DNA from: Holothuria scabra
Taxonomy: Eukaryota > Echinodermata > Holothuroidea > Aspidochirotida > Holothuriidae
DNA: 64,000 nt
Assembly (NCBI GenBank): GCA_037179385.1
Contig: CM074193.1
Span: 5,415,547 to 5,479,546, forward strand
Direction: 5' to 3'
The notes below the pieces were generated by a model that worked only from the letters and a program-made list of their open reading frames with translations, was not told the origin of the DNA and did no database searches. Positions 55,482-64,000 of this stretch are shown one piece after another (position 1 is the stretch's first letter; the number at the start of each line of letters is the position of its first letter). The position numbers and the translations under genes were made by a program.

Positions 55482-55754
55482 TCAATACAAGTTATGTATT
55501 GAGATAATAAAATTGGCCAAGCAGCACGCTCCCACAAACGCAAACGGGTCACTAAAATATTGGACATCAACACGAAACATTTTGGCTGCATTGATTGTCC
55601 TCAACCTCGTGAACCCTACCCCAAATGATATTTCGAAAATATCAAGGTGTTGCGTGTTGGGAAATATATTATAAAAGTCTTCAAGTTCCATTGAAGATAT
55701 TTTCTGAAGGCAAGGTTCGTTCACTTTTAAATTATGTTCAAGCATTTCAATAGT
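55482..55754 (-). other. Possible LRR-type coding fragment
   Basis: An open minus-strand stretch with ELEDFYNIFPNTQHLDIFEI, which resembles one leucine-rich repeat of NLR-type proteins, followed by a hydrophobic run. It is cut at 55755 by the transposable element. There is no second repeat, NACHT motif or splice junction to confirm it. A host gene exon disrupted by insertion is possible; chance is also possible. Confidence 0.22.
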
Positions 55755-56124
55755 CCTTACTCCAAATCCAGATATGGGCCAGATATGAAATTCCATATAT
55801 GCTGCAGATATGGGATTATATCTGGGCCAGATAAAAAATTGGGCAGATATATCCTTGATCTGTGCCAGAACCAGATCTAATCCATATTTGGGCCAGATAA
55901 AATTTTATCTGGATCAGGTCTTCATCTGGAACAGACATGAACCATATAATACAATACCATATATGGTTTATATAAAGCTATTCCATACTGATCCCATATA
56001 AAGCAGTGCCATATCTGGTTTATATGAAGATTTGCTGTATTGATCCCATATTAAGGAGACAAGTATGGTGCATATATGTCCCATATCTGGACCAAAATTT
56101 ATTAGTGCACTACCTTTGTGTAAA

Positions 56125-56450
56125 GCGTATCAGAAGCCTTCTGAGCCAGCTTTTTTCGAAAAGTCCCCTCGACTCTCTGGCGAAGAGCCAAGGGGCGAAA
56201 ATTAAACGTTTTTCTAAAGTCCTCCTTACCCTCTGGCAAAGGGCCGTTCGGCGAAACCAAACTTGAAACTGCTTCCCGAAGAAGCTATTACGTCCACTGA
56301 AGGACAAAACTTAACGACCAACCTCGCGGCCTTCAGACCATTTTCATCATTGGTCTGTCATGTATGGCTCCATTCTTGACTGGATGAAAAGAACAGATTC
56401 TACACATGATCTTAGCCAAAAGGCCGAGAAGCGAAGGGGCGAAAATTAAA
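56125..56450 (-). repeat. U2 snRNA-derived repeat, copy 2
   Basis: On the minus strand, 56434-56389 reads TCGCTTCTCGGCCTTTTGGC, then TAAGATCATGTGTAGAATCTG and TTCTT: U2 nucleotides about 2-47 with three or four changes. The body follows (ATGACAGACC, GGTCTGAAGGCCGCGAGGTTGG, GTCCTTCAGTGGACG, CTTCTTCGGGAAGC), then two tail modules (GCCAGAGGGTAAGGAGGACTTT and GCCAGAGAGTCGAGGGGACTTT). The plus strand just past the head repeats AGGGGCGAAAATTAAACG, which also separates the tail modules, hinting at a tandem or circular arrangement. Confidence 0.82.
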
Positions 56451-56919
56451 CGTTTACTCCGGGCTATCTGAACATCTATAACAAAGTTAAATGCCCATTG
56501 TATAACATTGACTTAAGTATTTGAAGTTGTGAAATGACTTAATAGTGAAGAAAAAAACTGCTTTGAAATTCCTCCTTTTAAATGTTTACACTGCATTATT
56601 GGTTTAAATTATCAAATGGGGCAATATCCCAACATAAATTTTGTTGAAGGTTTCATGATTTTTCACATATTACTTCCTTAATCACAATAAAAAGAAAATC
56701 AGGGCCCTAAATTCCTGACCACGCCCACATTGGAAAGTCATTTGCATATGTTAGTATAATATGGCTGAATATGGTTTGAATGTTCTGATTTTGGTTTGCT
56801 GATACTTGTTCAGCTTCCAGAGAAGGTCTTTATGTAGGACAGGTACACAAATTAAACCAAAATGTATTAATATGGCCATGTAAAAGTTTATATGTAATTC
56901 TGTCATGGTATTTTAATCA

Positions 56920-57420
56920 GTTATATCTGGCTTGATATGGCCATATCAAACTTAATTTGCATATCTGGGAAGGTGTTTCATCAATTTATATCTGCCTTGA
57001 TATGGCCATATAAAACTTTATTTGCATATCTGGAATTGCATTTCATCAATTTATATCTGGCTTGATATGGCCATATAAAACTTTATTTGCATATCTGTGA
57101 CGGCATTTCATTAATTTATATCTGGCTTGATATGGCCATATCAAACTTTATTTGCATATCTGGGAAGGCATTTCATCAATTTATATCTGGCTTGATATGG
57201 CCATATAAAACTTTAGTTGCATATCTGGAATTGCATTTCATCAATTTATATCTGGCTTGATATGGCCATATAAAACTTTATTTGCATATCTGGGCCTTTC
57301 TTGGATCAAGTTATATCTGGCTTGATATGGCCATATAAAGCTTGATATATTACATCAAGGCATCTAAATCTGGCTTTATATCTGGCTTGATATGGCCATA
57401 TAAAGGCTGTATTTTACCAG
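56920..57420 (+). repeat. 65-bp tandem array, about 7 units
   Basis: The unit TTTATATCTGGCTTGATATG GCCATATAAAACTTTATTTG (two consecutive halves) plus CATATCTGG and a variable end. Unit starts at 56985, 57050, 57115, 57180 and 57245 are exactly 65 bp apart. TTGATATGGCCATATAA is itself a near-palindrome. Confidence 0.95.
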
Positions 57421-57601
57421 ATATATCCAGATATCAATCCATATCTGGATTTGGAGTAAGGGAGCATATAGCGTTTCGAAAATATTACTTTTCAAAGTAA
57501 TGCAAGTTTTTCTTCTTGATATGTAGTTCATTATGGCAATTTGAGATGTCATCTCGGCACATTAGTTGCATTCATTTTATACATAATTTTGATTCTGCTG
57601 C

Positions 57602-57690
57602 AGGGAAAATTGAGCAAACTTGCCAACTCTCACGGTTTCACCGTGAGTCTCACGATTTCAGGCACCATCTCACGGTAAAATTTTTAAATC
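57602..57690. repeat. Possible small transposon end
   Basis: GCCAACTCTCACGGTTTCACCGTGAGTCTCACG contains the inverted words CTCACGGT and ACCGTGAG. Sequences of this look are common repeats in animal genomes; the family is not identified. (Two adjoining pieces of under 20 bases: GCCAACTCTCACGG and TTTCACCGTGAG.). Confidence 0.35.
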
Positions 57691-57757
57691 ACACGTAAAA
57701 TAACATTATTCAAAGAAGTACAAACGCTAAACCACATAGAAAATAACAGCTTTATTT

Positions 57758-57838
57758 GTTCCGCTTACGGGATTCGATCCCATCGCAGAGCGATATAGGC
57801 GCATGGGCCGGCTACTACGCACAGGCCTGGTAAGCATA
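57758..57838 (-). tRNA. tRNA-like fragment (pseudogene or SINE head)
   Basis: On the minus strand, a T-arm-like ATGGG-ATCGAAT-CCCGT is preceded by 60 nt ending a partial acceptor stem (GCTT...AAGC). It contains the box-B-like GATCGAATCC. The D and anticodon arms do not fold well and no anticodon can be assigned. At most a decayed tRNA-derived sequence. Confidence 0.25.
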
Positions 57839-57839
57839 C

Positions 57840-58263
57840 GTACCCTAGCCTCCGCATCCAACATGAAACTTTTTCGGTCGTGCATATACAACGTTGCATA
57901 GACTAGTAAACACGGAGGTCCATTTAGCGATGCGGATCGCGAATTTTTTCTGCATTGCAAATTGTTCAAATCCTTCACTTCTTATCTTCTTATCACCATG
58001 CATGCAATTCCAGCGAGTGGCACAGACCGATTCATAATGGAAATGCAAACACTGCATCCCTGCATGATAGGTCTGTACTGCGTACGAACAAATTAAAATA
58101 CGTCCTGGGTAGTACGTTAAACTGCATCCGGTTGTGGAGTTTGTTTCAACGTGGGAACAATGAGATTACCCTTTGCCACAACTGCCTCCGGGACACCCTT
58201 GGGCAAGGTGTACCTGTATGGGCGGCCAAAATGGCAAAAAAGACAAAGTGCAAAATATTCATT
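57840..58263. other. Unassigned interval
   Basis: Overlapping short frames on both strands; no motif. Confidence 0.3.
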
Positions 58264-58656
58264 TTAATTTCAAAAATAAAGTTTAAAGGTAAAAAAATAT
58301 TCTAAGTGAGAAATTTAAAAATAAAATAAGCAATGAATTAAAAAAAAAAAGATAACGGGAAATAAAATGAAAACACAAGATAAAACAAAAATACAAGTTG
58401 CGTTTCTATTTGCGTTTTAATTTTATTTCTTTTTATTTGTTTTCCACTTTTTATTTATTGGGGGCTTTGATATTTCATTTGGATAAAACGGTAATGTGTT
58501 AATTTTAAGATTAATCATAACCACTTTTAGTGTTTTTTAATTTGTTTTGGGGACGTAATAAATATTGCTCGTTTTTTAAAATGTAATCATTGCTTAATTT
58601 ATTTTTATTCTCACTTAGAATATTTTTTTACCTTTAAACTTTATTTTTGAAATTAA
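58264..58656. mobile_element. AT-rich foldback MITE, about 72-bp arms
   Basis: TTAATTTCAAAAATAAAGTT through AAGCAATGA (58264-58336) is mirrored almost perfectly at 58587-58656. The interior (58340-58580) is A-rich on the left and T-rich on the right, so the inverted repeat extends weakly inward. It lies just upstream of the LINE 5' end. Confidence 0.82.
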
Positions 58657-58790
58657 GAAACGACGAGCCTGTGATGGCGGTATAGTCAGTACACAAGCCT
58701 AAGGGCTCTCGATATTTTTCACTCTTACGCTCAATTCCAGAAGAATTTTTCTTAAACTTGTGCTCAGCTGGTTTATTAATCTGGTATATC

Positions 58791-59105
58791 ATGAGTCAAT
58801 CAAGCCAACGAGGTAGGGGAAGACCTCCCAAAAAGAAGAAAACTGAGGCAGATAGAACCCAGTTGAAATTGACACGCCTAGCCAGTAGCCTAACGCAAGC
58901 GGCTAGTACTTACACTGAGGAGGATTCCGACGAGGAAAGCACAGCTGAGGTACTCACTAGTAGTTTAGACGCGGCCATTGACAAGATATTTACAGAGCTT
59001 AACAAAATCCGTAATGAATTTAAACGCGCCATTGACAGACATTCCAAAGAAATTGAAAGTCTCAAGGCGGAGAATGGTAAGCTAAAAGAGAAGTGTGAGC
59101 TCTTA
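58791..59105 (+). pseudogene. LINE ORF1, N-terminal part
   Basis: The ATG at 58791 (a TTG 33 bases upstream is also open) gives MSQSSQRGRGRPPKKKK, an AT-hook-like basic start. A Ser/Glu-rich acidic stretch and a coiled coil (IFTELNKIRNEFKRAIDRH, then KEIESLKAENGKLKEKCELL) follow. This fits L1-type ORF1, the trimeric RNA-binding protein. It is cut at the TTA (59103-59105) where the MITE enters; the frame continues after the MITE at 59565 without loss of phase. Confidence 0.85.
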
Positions 59106-59564
59106 GGGGAGCATATCCCCATTAATTCCTCCATTGACTTACACACTAAATTCAAAAAGTAAACGGGCCTCTAAAAGCTTGTCGAAGTTTTCGCCAGGGT
59201 CAAGCTACCCCTCATATGAAAGCTGACAAGTTGGCCATTCATGGCACTTTCAATTTACCATATCATGACCGTGAAGATTTTTTGCTATTTCACCTCAAAG
59301 TTCAAACCACCTTTTCCAAGCCTTGTTTTTCACTAAAATCTAGGTATGCCTCCGCCAGCTTCTAAGGCCCATAATTTCCACAAAATTGCTTCAATTACGC
59401 CCATTTTTTCACCAATGGTACTTCATTTGATATACTTTCAGAAGAAACTTACAGAAAACCCCAGCTCATTCCATAACATATCAAAAAAGTGCTCCTTTTA
59501 GGGACTCTATCTGAGGGCGAACAAATGGACGCAGTAATACACCTGCTAATTGGGATATGCTCCC
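59106..59564. mobile_element. PIF/Harbinger-like MITE inside LINE ORF1
   Basis: The ends are GGGGAGCATATCCCC and, inverted, GGGAGCATATCCCAATTA. TTA flanks both sides (59103-59105 and 59565-59567). A 3-bp TTA target and GGG-starting inverted ends fit PIF/Harbinger. Length 459 bp with no transposase. Removing one TTA plus the element leaves ORF1 in phase, so this is a clean insertion. Confidence 0.88.
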
Positions 59565-60029
59565 TTAGAAGGGAAGGTGGCCGATCTTGAGAACTCAAAA
59601 GACAACCATGCTGAGGAGATAAACAAATTGGAACGGTTTTCAAGGAGGAGCAATTTGCGAATAGTAGGATACAAGACTGAAAACGATGAAAATTGTCTCG
59701 AGATTGCCAAGGAGGTCTTTCGTAAAGCTGGAGTAGCAGACTGTCGTATAGAGCGAGCCCACCGGGACGGAAAGGTATGGAATGGAAGGGATCGGCACAT
59801 TTTAGTAAAGGTGTCGTACTACCAAGACAAAATTACAGTTCTCAAGAATCAGAGACATGCTCTACAAAATGAACCCTTCTTTGTTATCGAAGACCTCACC
59901 AGAGTCGACCTAGCGGAGAAACGAAAGTGGGCAAAACGAGTATCGGAGCTCTACCAAGATGGAGTGAGATTGCGTTTCTCTGGGGGAAGATGGCGGTCCT
60001 CAAACGGAAAACCGTATGATTTCACCTGA
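59565..60029 (+). pseudogene. LINE ORF1, RRM and C-terminal domain
   Basis: The coiled coil continues (KVADLENSKDNHAEEINKLE) and is followed by the RRM-type start FSRRSNLRIVGY. Then comes the C-terminal domain with IERAHRDGK, RHILVKVSYYQDK, FFVIEDLTRVDLAEKRKW and YQDGVRLRFSGGRW-SNGKPYDF, ending TGA at 60027-60029. These are classic L1 ORF1 features. Intact apart from the MITE. Confidence 0.88.
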
Positions 60030-60511
60030 TTTATCCCGCTTGAAATTTGCTCCAGCAAAGTTCATTTCATGTTTTGATGTTGCCGTCAGTATGGCTTGCA
60101 GTAACGTATATCCTTTAACTTTGCATTCCTGTTTACCTATGAGCTTTTTATCTTCAACTTGACTTTGGATTTCAACTTTCAATTAATGTACAGTAGGAAT
60201 GACACTGGAATTCTCATCTTTCATCATGTTTTTGTCAGCCCAGGCGTTCTCGTCCTTTTCCCAGCACATTTTTTGTGTCGGATATTCCTGATGGTTAAGG
60301 ATCTGCTTTTGCAGAAGGTTTCGACCATCCCTGTTTCCATTTGGATTGATTGTTTTTTATTTTTTCTTTATTCTCCTATGACTATGGATCTTTATACGAC
60401 GTATTACTCATGTAAGTACTGTGACAACTTTGTAAAGTTAATGACTCTTGGCTACATTGTGTGTGGTGTTCCTTTAAAATCTATTATGCAATTTACTCCA
60501 CCATTTACTTG
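60030..60511 (+). other. LINE inter-ORF spacer
   Basis: About 480 bp between ORF1 and ORF2, with only T-rich open stretches. No sign of a third ORF. Confidence 0.5.
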
Positions 60512-62115
60512 ATGTCTACATTAAAATTTCTATCATTTAATGCTAGAGGGCTTAGGCAACCAAAAAAGCGCAGACGGCTATTTGCTTATCTACACAGACG
60601 CAAATCAGATGTTGTTTTAATTCAAGAATCACATAGCTGCTTAAATGACGAAAAATATTGGTTAAGTGAATGGGGAGGTAAAATCCTTTTCTCACATGGG
60701 TCGACTAGTAGTAAAGGTGTCTGCATTTTATTTAGTCCACTTTTACATGCAGATATTTTAAAGCAGTCTATTTGTAAGTATGGAAGGTATCTCATTGTTG
60801 ATGTTAAATGCTTGGATTGTGTTTTGACAATTGTAGGTATTTATGGTCCTAATAACGATAACCCGTTTTTTTTAGAGAGCTATGCAATGATTTATATAAT
60901 TTTCAGGGTGATACTATTATTATGGCAGGTGATTTTAATTTCGTCTTTAACCTGGATTTAGATAAGGCAGGGGGGTTACGAAAAACAAATTTTAAAGCTA
61001 GAGAAGAGTGCCTTTCTTTAATGTCAGTATACAATCTTGTTGACATCTGGCGGGAAAAAAACCCTCTCTCAAAACACTATACTTGGAGCTCTAATATTAC
61101 CCCTGGGATTCACTGCAGACTGGATTTCTTCCTAGTCTCCCGCAGTATCCAGCATTCGGTGTCAGATGTGTCTTTTCTACCCGGAATCCAGTCAGACCAT
61201 TCTTTCATCTCATTATCTGTTGTATGTTCTCCTGTAAAGCGAGGTCCAGGCTATTGGAAATTTAATAACTCCTTATTAAAGGATGATACTTTTGTGCAAA
61301 TTATAAATGAAATTATCCGGGCAGATGCGACAAACCCTGTCGCAACCAATCCCATCATTCGTTGGGAGACTTTAAAGTATGAATTTCGAAAAGCATCTAT
61401 AAATTACTCCAAAGAAAAAGCCCGAGAAAGACGACGCAAAGAAAACGCACTCTTGCTCCAGATTGCAAGTTTAGAACATCAACTTTATTCTATTGAATCT
61501 GCACAGATTCGATCCCAATTAAAGGCCGCTCAGACAAGTTTACTCTCTTATTATGATTACAAGCTGCAAGGCACTATCATAAGGTCAAGGGTAAGATGGG
61601 TGGAAGAAGGGGAGAAAAATACTAAGTACTTTTTAAATTTAGAAAAAAGAGCAAAAGAAATGAACCATATCCGTAAGCTCTCATGTTCAGAGGGCCGTAT
61701 TTTGAGTGACGGGGAAGATATTTTGGGTGAAATTCGTCGCTTCTATAGTTCCTTGTATGCTTCTAATAATACTCATGTGGGATCTTTTTTCAGCGGTTTG
61801 GATCATACAGGATTATGTCAAAATGATTCTAGTCTGTGCGATGGTGAACTTAGCTTACATGAATGCTCTAGTGCTCTTAATATGTTACATAACGATAAAG
61901 CCCCCGGGACGGATGGTTTAACTACTAATTTCTATAAACATTTTTGGCACCTGATTGGTCCTATCGTGACGGATTCGATTAATTTTGGCTATAGGAACGG
62001 TTCCCTCTCCCCAGAGCAGACCCGAGGTATAATTACTCTGATTTTGAAGCAAGGGGAAAAACCCCTCAGAGATTCAAAATTACCGTCCCATTACTTTACT
62101 AAACACAGATTATAA
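60512..62115 (+). pseudogene. LINE ORF2 endonuclease, linker and RT start (one frameshift)
   Basis: ATG at 60512. Endonuclease motifs: LSFNARGLR, DVVLIQESH (catalytic Glu), VGIYGPNNDN, then a shift at about 60880-60900. The new frame reads MAGDFNFVF (60922), RLDFFLVSRS and SDHSFISLS: a complete APE-type domain except for the shift. Then comes the linker with RWVEEGEKNTKYFLNLEKRA and RT entry LHNDKAPGTDGL, TRGIITLILKQGEKPL. A second shift at about 62075-62080 moves into the next frame. Confidence 0.9.
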
Positions 62116-64000
62116 ACTAGGTGCAAAGGCTATTGCTACAAGACTTAATTCGGTTATTCAGTCTCTAATTGGTCCACAGCAAACTGGTTTCCTAAAAGGA
62201 AGATATATTGGAGAAAACATTAGATATATTTTAGATCTAATCAATTATACAAATGATTCTAATATTCCAGGTTTTGTTTTTCTAATCGACTTTGAAAAAG
62301 CTTTTGATCAATTAGAATGGAATTTTATACAGGCTACACTCTCTTTTTTCAATTTTGGCAATAGTTTTAAAAGGTGGATTGACACCTTTTACAATAACAC
62401 TGAGACATGTGTATGCAACAACGGTTATTCAACTGGATTCTTTAAGACAAACAGAGGTGTAAGGCAGGGATGTCCTTTGAGCCCGTATCTTTTCATCCTT
62501 TGTGTTGAGGTACTAGCGCTCAAAGTTACACAGTCTAACTGCATTCGTGGTATTTTGGTTGATGGATCAGAAACTCGTATTCTTCAGTACGCTGGTGACA
62601 CAACTTTTATTCTTGATGGTAGTAGAAATACTTTACGCAATGTGCTTTCTCTTTTGAATAATTTTGAATCCTCTTCAGGGCTAAAGATTAATTTATCGAA
62701 ATCTTACCTTTTCCCCTTAGGTCCATTTGTTAAAAATAGACCTTCCTATTTAAGATATTTTGACGTAAAGGCGACATCGGGACCCGTTAATATGCTTGGT
62801 ATTATATTTACACATAACGGACATGACCTTTTTCGTTTAAATTATCAGCCCAAGCTTTCTCGCCTGAAAAACAGCCTCCGTATTTGGGCTAGCCGTGATT
62901 TGACCCCTATAGGTCGAAATGTAATTGTCAAATCTTTTGGTCTCTCCCAGTTGGTTTTTCTGTTTCTTGTTTTACCCAATCCACCCAAAGCTTACATTAA
63001 GGAGGTGGAAGCAACAATCTTCGATTTTATTTGGGGTGGTAACCCCGATAAAGTTAAAAGATCTGTGATGGTTAACCCAACTAGTTTGGGTGGCATAAAT
63101 GTTACAGATATAGCTAGCTTTGTAAATAGTCTAAAATGTACCTGGATCAAACGTTATCTTAGTGAATCCTGTGGACCTTGGAAATCGTTTTTTAATTTAA
63201 GTTTGAAGACAGTTGGATGTAGCTTCTTCTTTAACTGTAACTGCAAACCAGAGGATGTGGGGAAGATGGATAACGTTTTTATTAAACAGGTAGCTCAAGC
63301 TTGGTGTAATATTTCGTATTCGTACCCTGAAGATAATTATGGTTCACAAATTCTTTGGAATAATTCGAATATTCGAATTAATGGGGAGGTAGTATTTCAC
63401 AGTGATCTCTTCACCAAAAATGTCTTGTATGTTAAAAACCTTTTTGATCGAGACGGTAAACCTTTATCATTTGAGTGTTTTAAGGAGAAGTTTAATGTCG
63501 AGAACCTTCATTTTACTTTTTATTGGGGATTGATCCACAGTGTCCCAATTAGCTGGAGGGGGGACCTCAGAAACGATAACCATGACCCAACTAGCAATCA
63601 GCGTTTATTAGAAGACTTTTTAAGTGCACCTAAGTCTTCACAATATATTTATGGTAAATATGTTATGAGAATTGCTGAAACCCCTACAGCCATTAAGAAA
63701 TGGGCAGATACTTTTGACGATATAACTGAACAGGACTGGCACAATTACTACCGTACCCCATGGTGTTCGGTAACAGAAGTCAGAGTAATTTATTTTCAGT
63801 TTAGATTTATACATAGGATATTGCCGACCAATAGACTTCTTTCTTTAATGGGAAAAATTGAATCTTCATGTACGTTTTGTGGAGTGGAAGAAGAGAGAAT
63901 TGAACATTTATTTTGGGCTTGTAGTTTTACTTCTGAGTTTATTTTAGAGGTGGAAAGGTTGATCCTTTGTAATCAGTTTGTATTTTCTAAGCGTGACTTC
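62078..64000 (+). pseudogene. LINE ORF2 reverse transcriptase, YAGD active site, runs off end
   Basis: Open to the window edge, about 640 codons with no stop. Motifs: YRPITLLNTDYKLGAK, GFLKGRYIGENIR, FLIDFEKAFDQ, RGVRQGCPLSPYLF, then QYAGD where YADD is expected (Gly codon at 62594-62596). The thumb and the long linker shared with the 21-23 kb LINE follow, and CTFC-x7-IEHLFWAC sits at about 63874-63925. Loss of the first aspartate of YxDD should abolish polymerisation. Confidence 0.92.

Larger units (their letters stand above)
55755..57461. mobile_element. Transposon with CCTTACTCC ends and 65-bp tandem core
   Basis: The left end CCTTACTCCAAATCCAGATA is mirrored at the right end (GGATTTGGAGTAAGG, ending 57461). 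The subterminal regions are full of ATATCTGG/CCAGATAT words on both sides. A U2-derived repeat is nested at about 56125-56440. No target duplication is obvious and no ORF belongs to it. Superfamily unknown. Confidence 0.7.
58657..64000 (+). mobile_element. L1/Tx1-type LINE, near full length, runs off window
   Basis: Two-ORF organisation. A 5' leader of about 130 bp, ORF1 (interrupted by a MITE), a spacer of about 480 bp, and ORF2 with endonuclease and RT. The 3' end lies beyond 64000. Related to but distinct from the LINEs at 20.5 and 31.7 kb. ORF2 carries two frameshifts and an RT active-site change, so the copy is inactive. The 5' boundary at 58657 is set by the preceding foldback and is approximate. 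Confidence 0.88.

Noticed and set aside
40000..58000. Complete Polinton/adintovirus around the polymerase
   Set aside because: No integrase, ATPase, protease or capsid motifs on either strand, and no long terminal inverted repeats around the gene.

Overview
The window is AT-rich eukaryotic DNA, almost entirely repeats and transposable elements. It holds several L1/Tx1-type LINEs, one CR1/L2-like LINE, many hAT-like elements with CAGTGGCG-type ends, a Polinton/adintovirus-type DNA polymerase B gene, and a TGACCTTTGACCTC tandem element. This mix suggests a marine invertebrate, perhaps an echinoderm or other deuterostome. That assignment is an inference and I cannot name the species. No complete host gene is visible. 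Two weak host-exon candidates are listed: a terminal exon at 12877-12998 and an LRR-like piece at 55482-55754.

Layout. 1-6.7 kb: two satellite-like arrays (about 125 bp and about 73 bp units) whose units carry 3' splice-site-like sequence in register. 6.7-16.5 kb: mostly unique-looking AT-rich DNA with a foldback, a hAT-like element, a pair of TTAA-flanked MITEs and the candidate exon. 16.5-20 kb: two hAT-like non-autonomous elements, one with a perfect 8-bp and one with a 5-bp target duplication. 20.1-26.0 kb: a foldback element with arms built of 52-bp near-palindromic units and a 6-bp target duplication; a LINE has inserted in its left arm and a hAT-like element in its loop. 26.4-28.8 kb: two more hAT-like elements, the first holding a Helentron-like tandem element. 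30.1-37.0 kb: a foldback with about 0.9-kb arms and hAT-like ends, split by a 4.4-kb LINE. 37.4-41.2 kb: a composite repeat broken by a 1.6-kb hAT-like element and a 0.55-kb MITE, and containing the first 45 nt or so of U2 snRNA. 41.7-47.7 kb: LINE fragments and paired dispersed repeats. 49.4-53.4 kb: an intact 1348-aa family B DNA polymerase. 53.5-57.5 kb: further copies of the same repeats, including a second U2-derived copy inside an element with a 65-bp tandem array. 58.3-64 kb: a foldback, then a two-ORF LINE that leaves the window. Its ORF1 is split by a Harbinger-like MITE and its ORF2 is dead.

The genes do not form a pathway; they are layers of mobile DNA. Order of insertion can be read in several places: hAT-like element and LINE into the 20-26 kb foldback, LINE into the 30-37 kb foldback, MITE into LINE ORF1, hAT-like element and MITE into the composite repeat. 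The strongest candidate for an unusual system is the intact, solitary polymerase at 49.4-53.4 kb. It keeps its visible catalytic motifs, a zinc-cluster N-terminus and a WHGC nuclease-like insert, yet no integrase, packaging ATPase, protease or capsid gene is recognisable in the roughly 5-6 kb on either side. Next are the U2-headed repeat, the 52-bp-unit foldback and the splice-site-bearing satellites.
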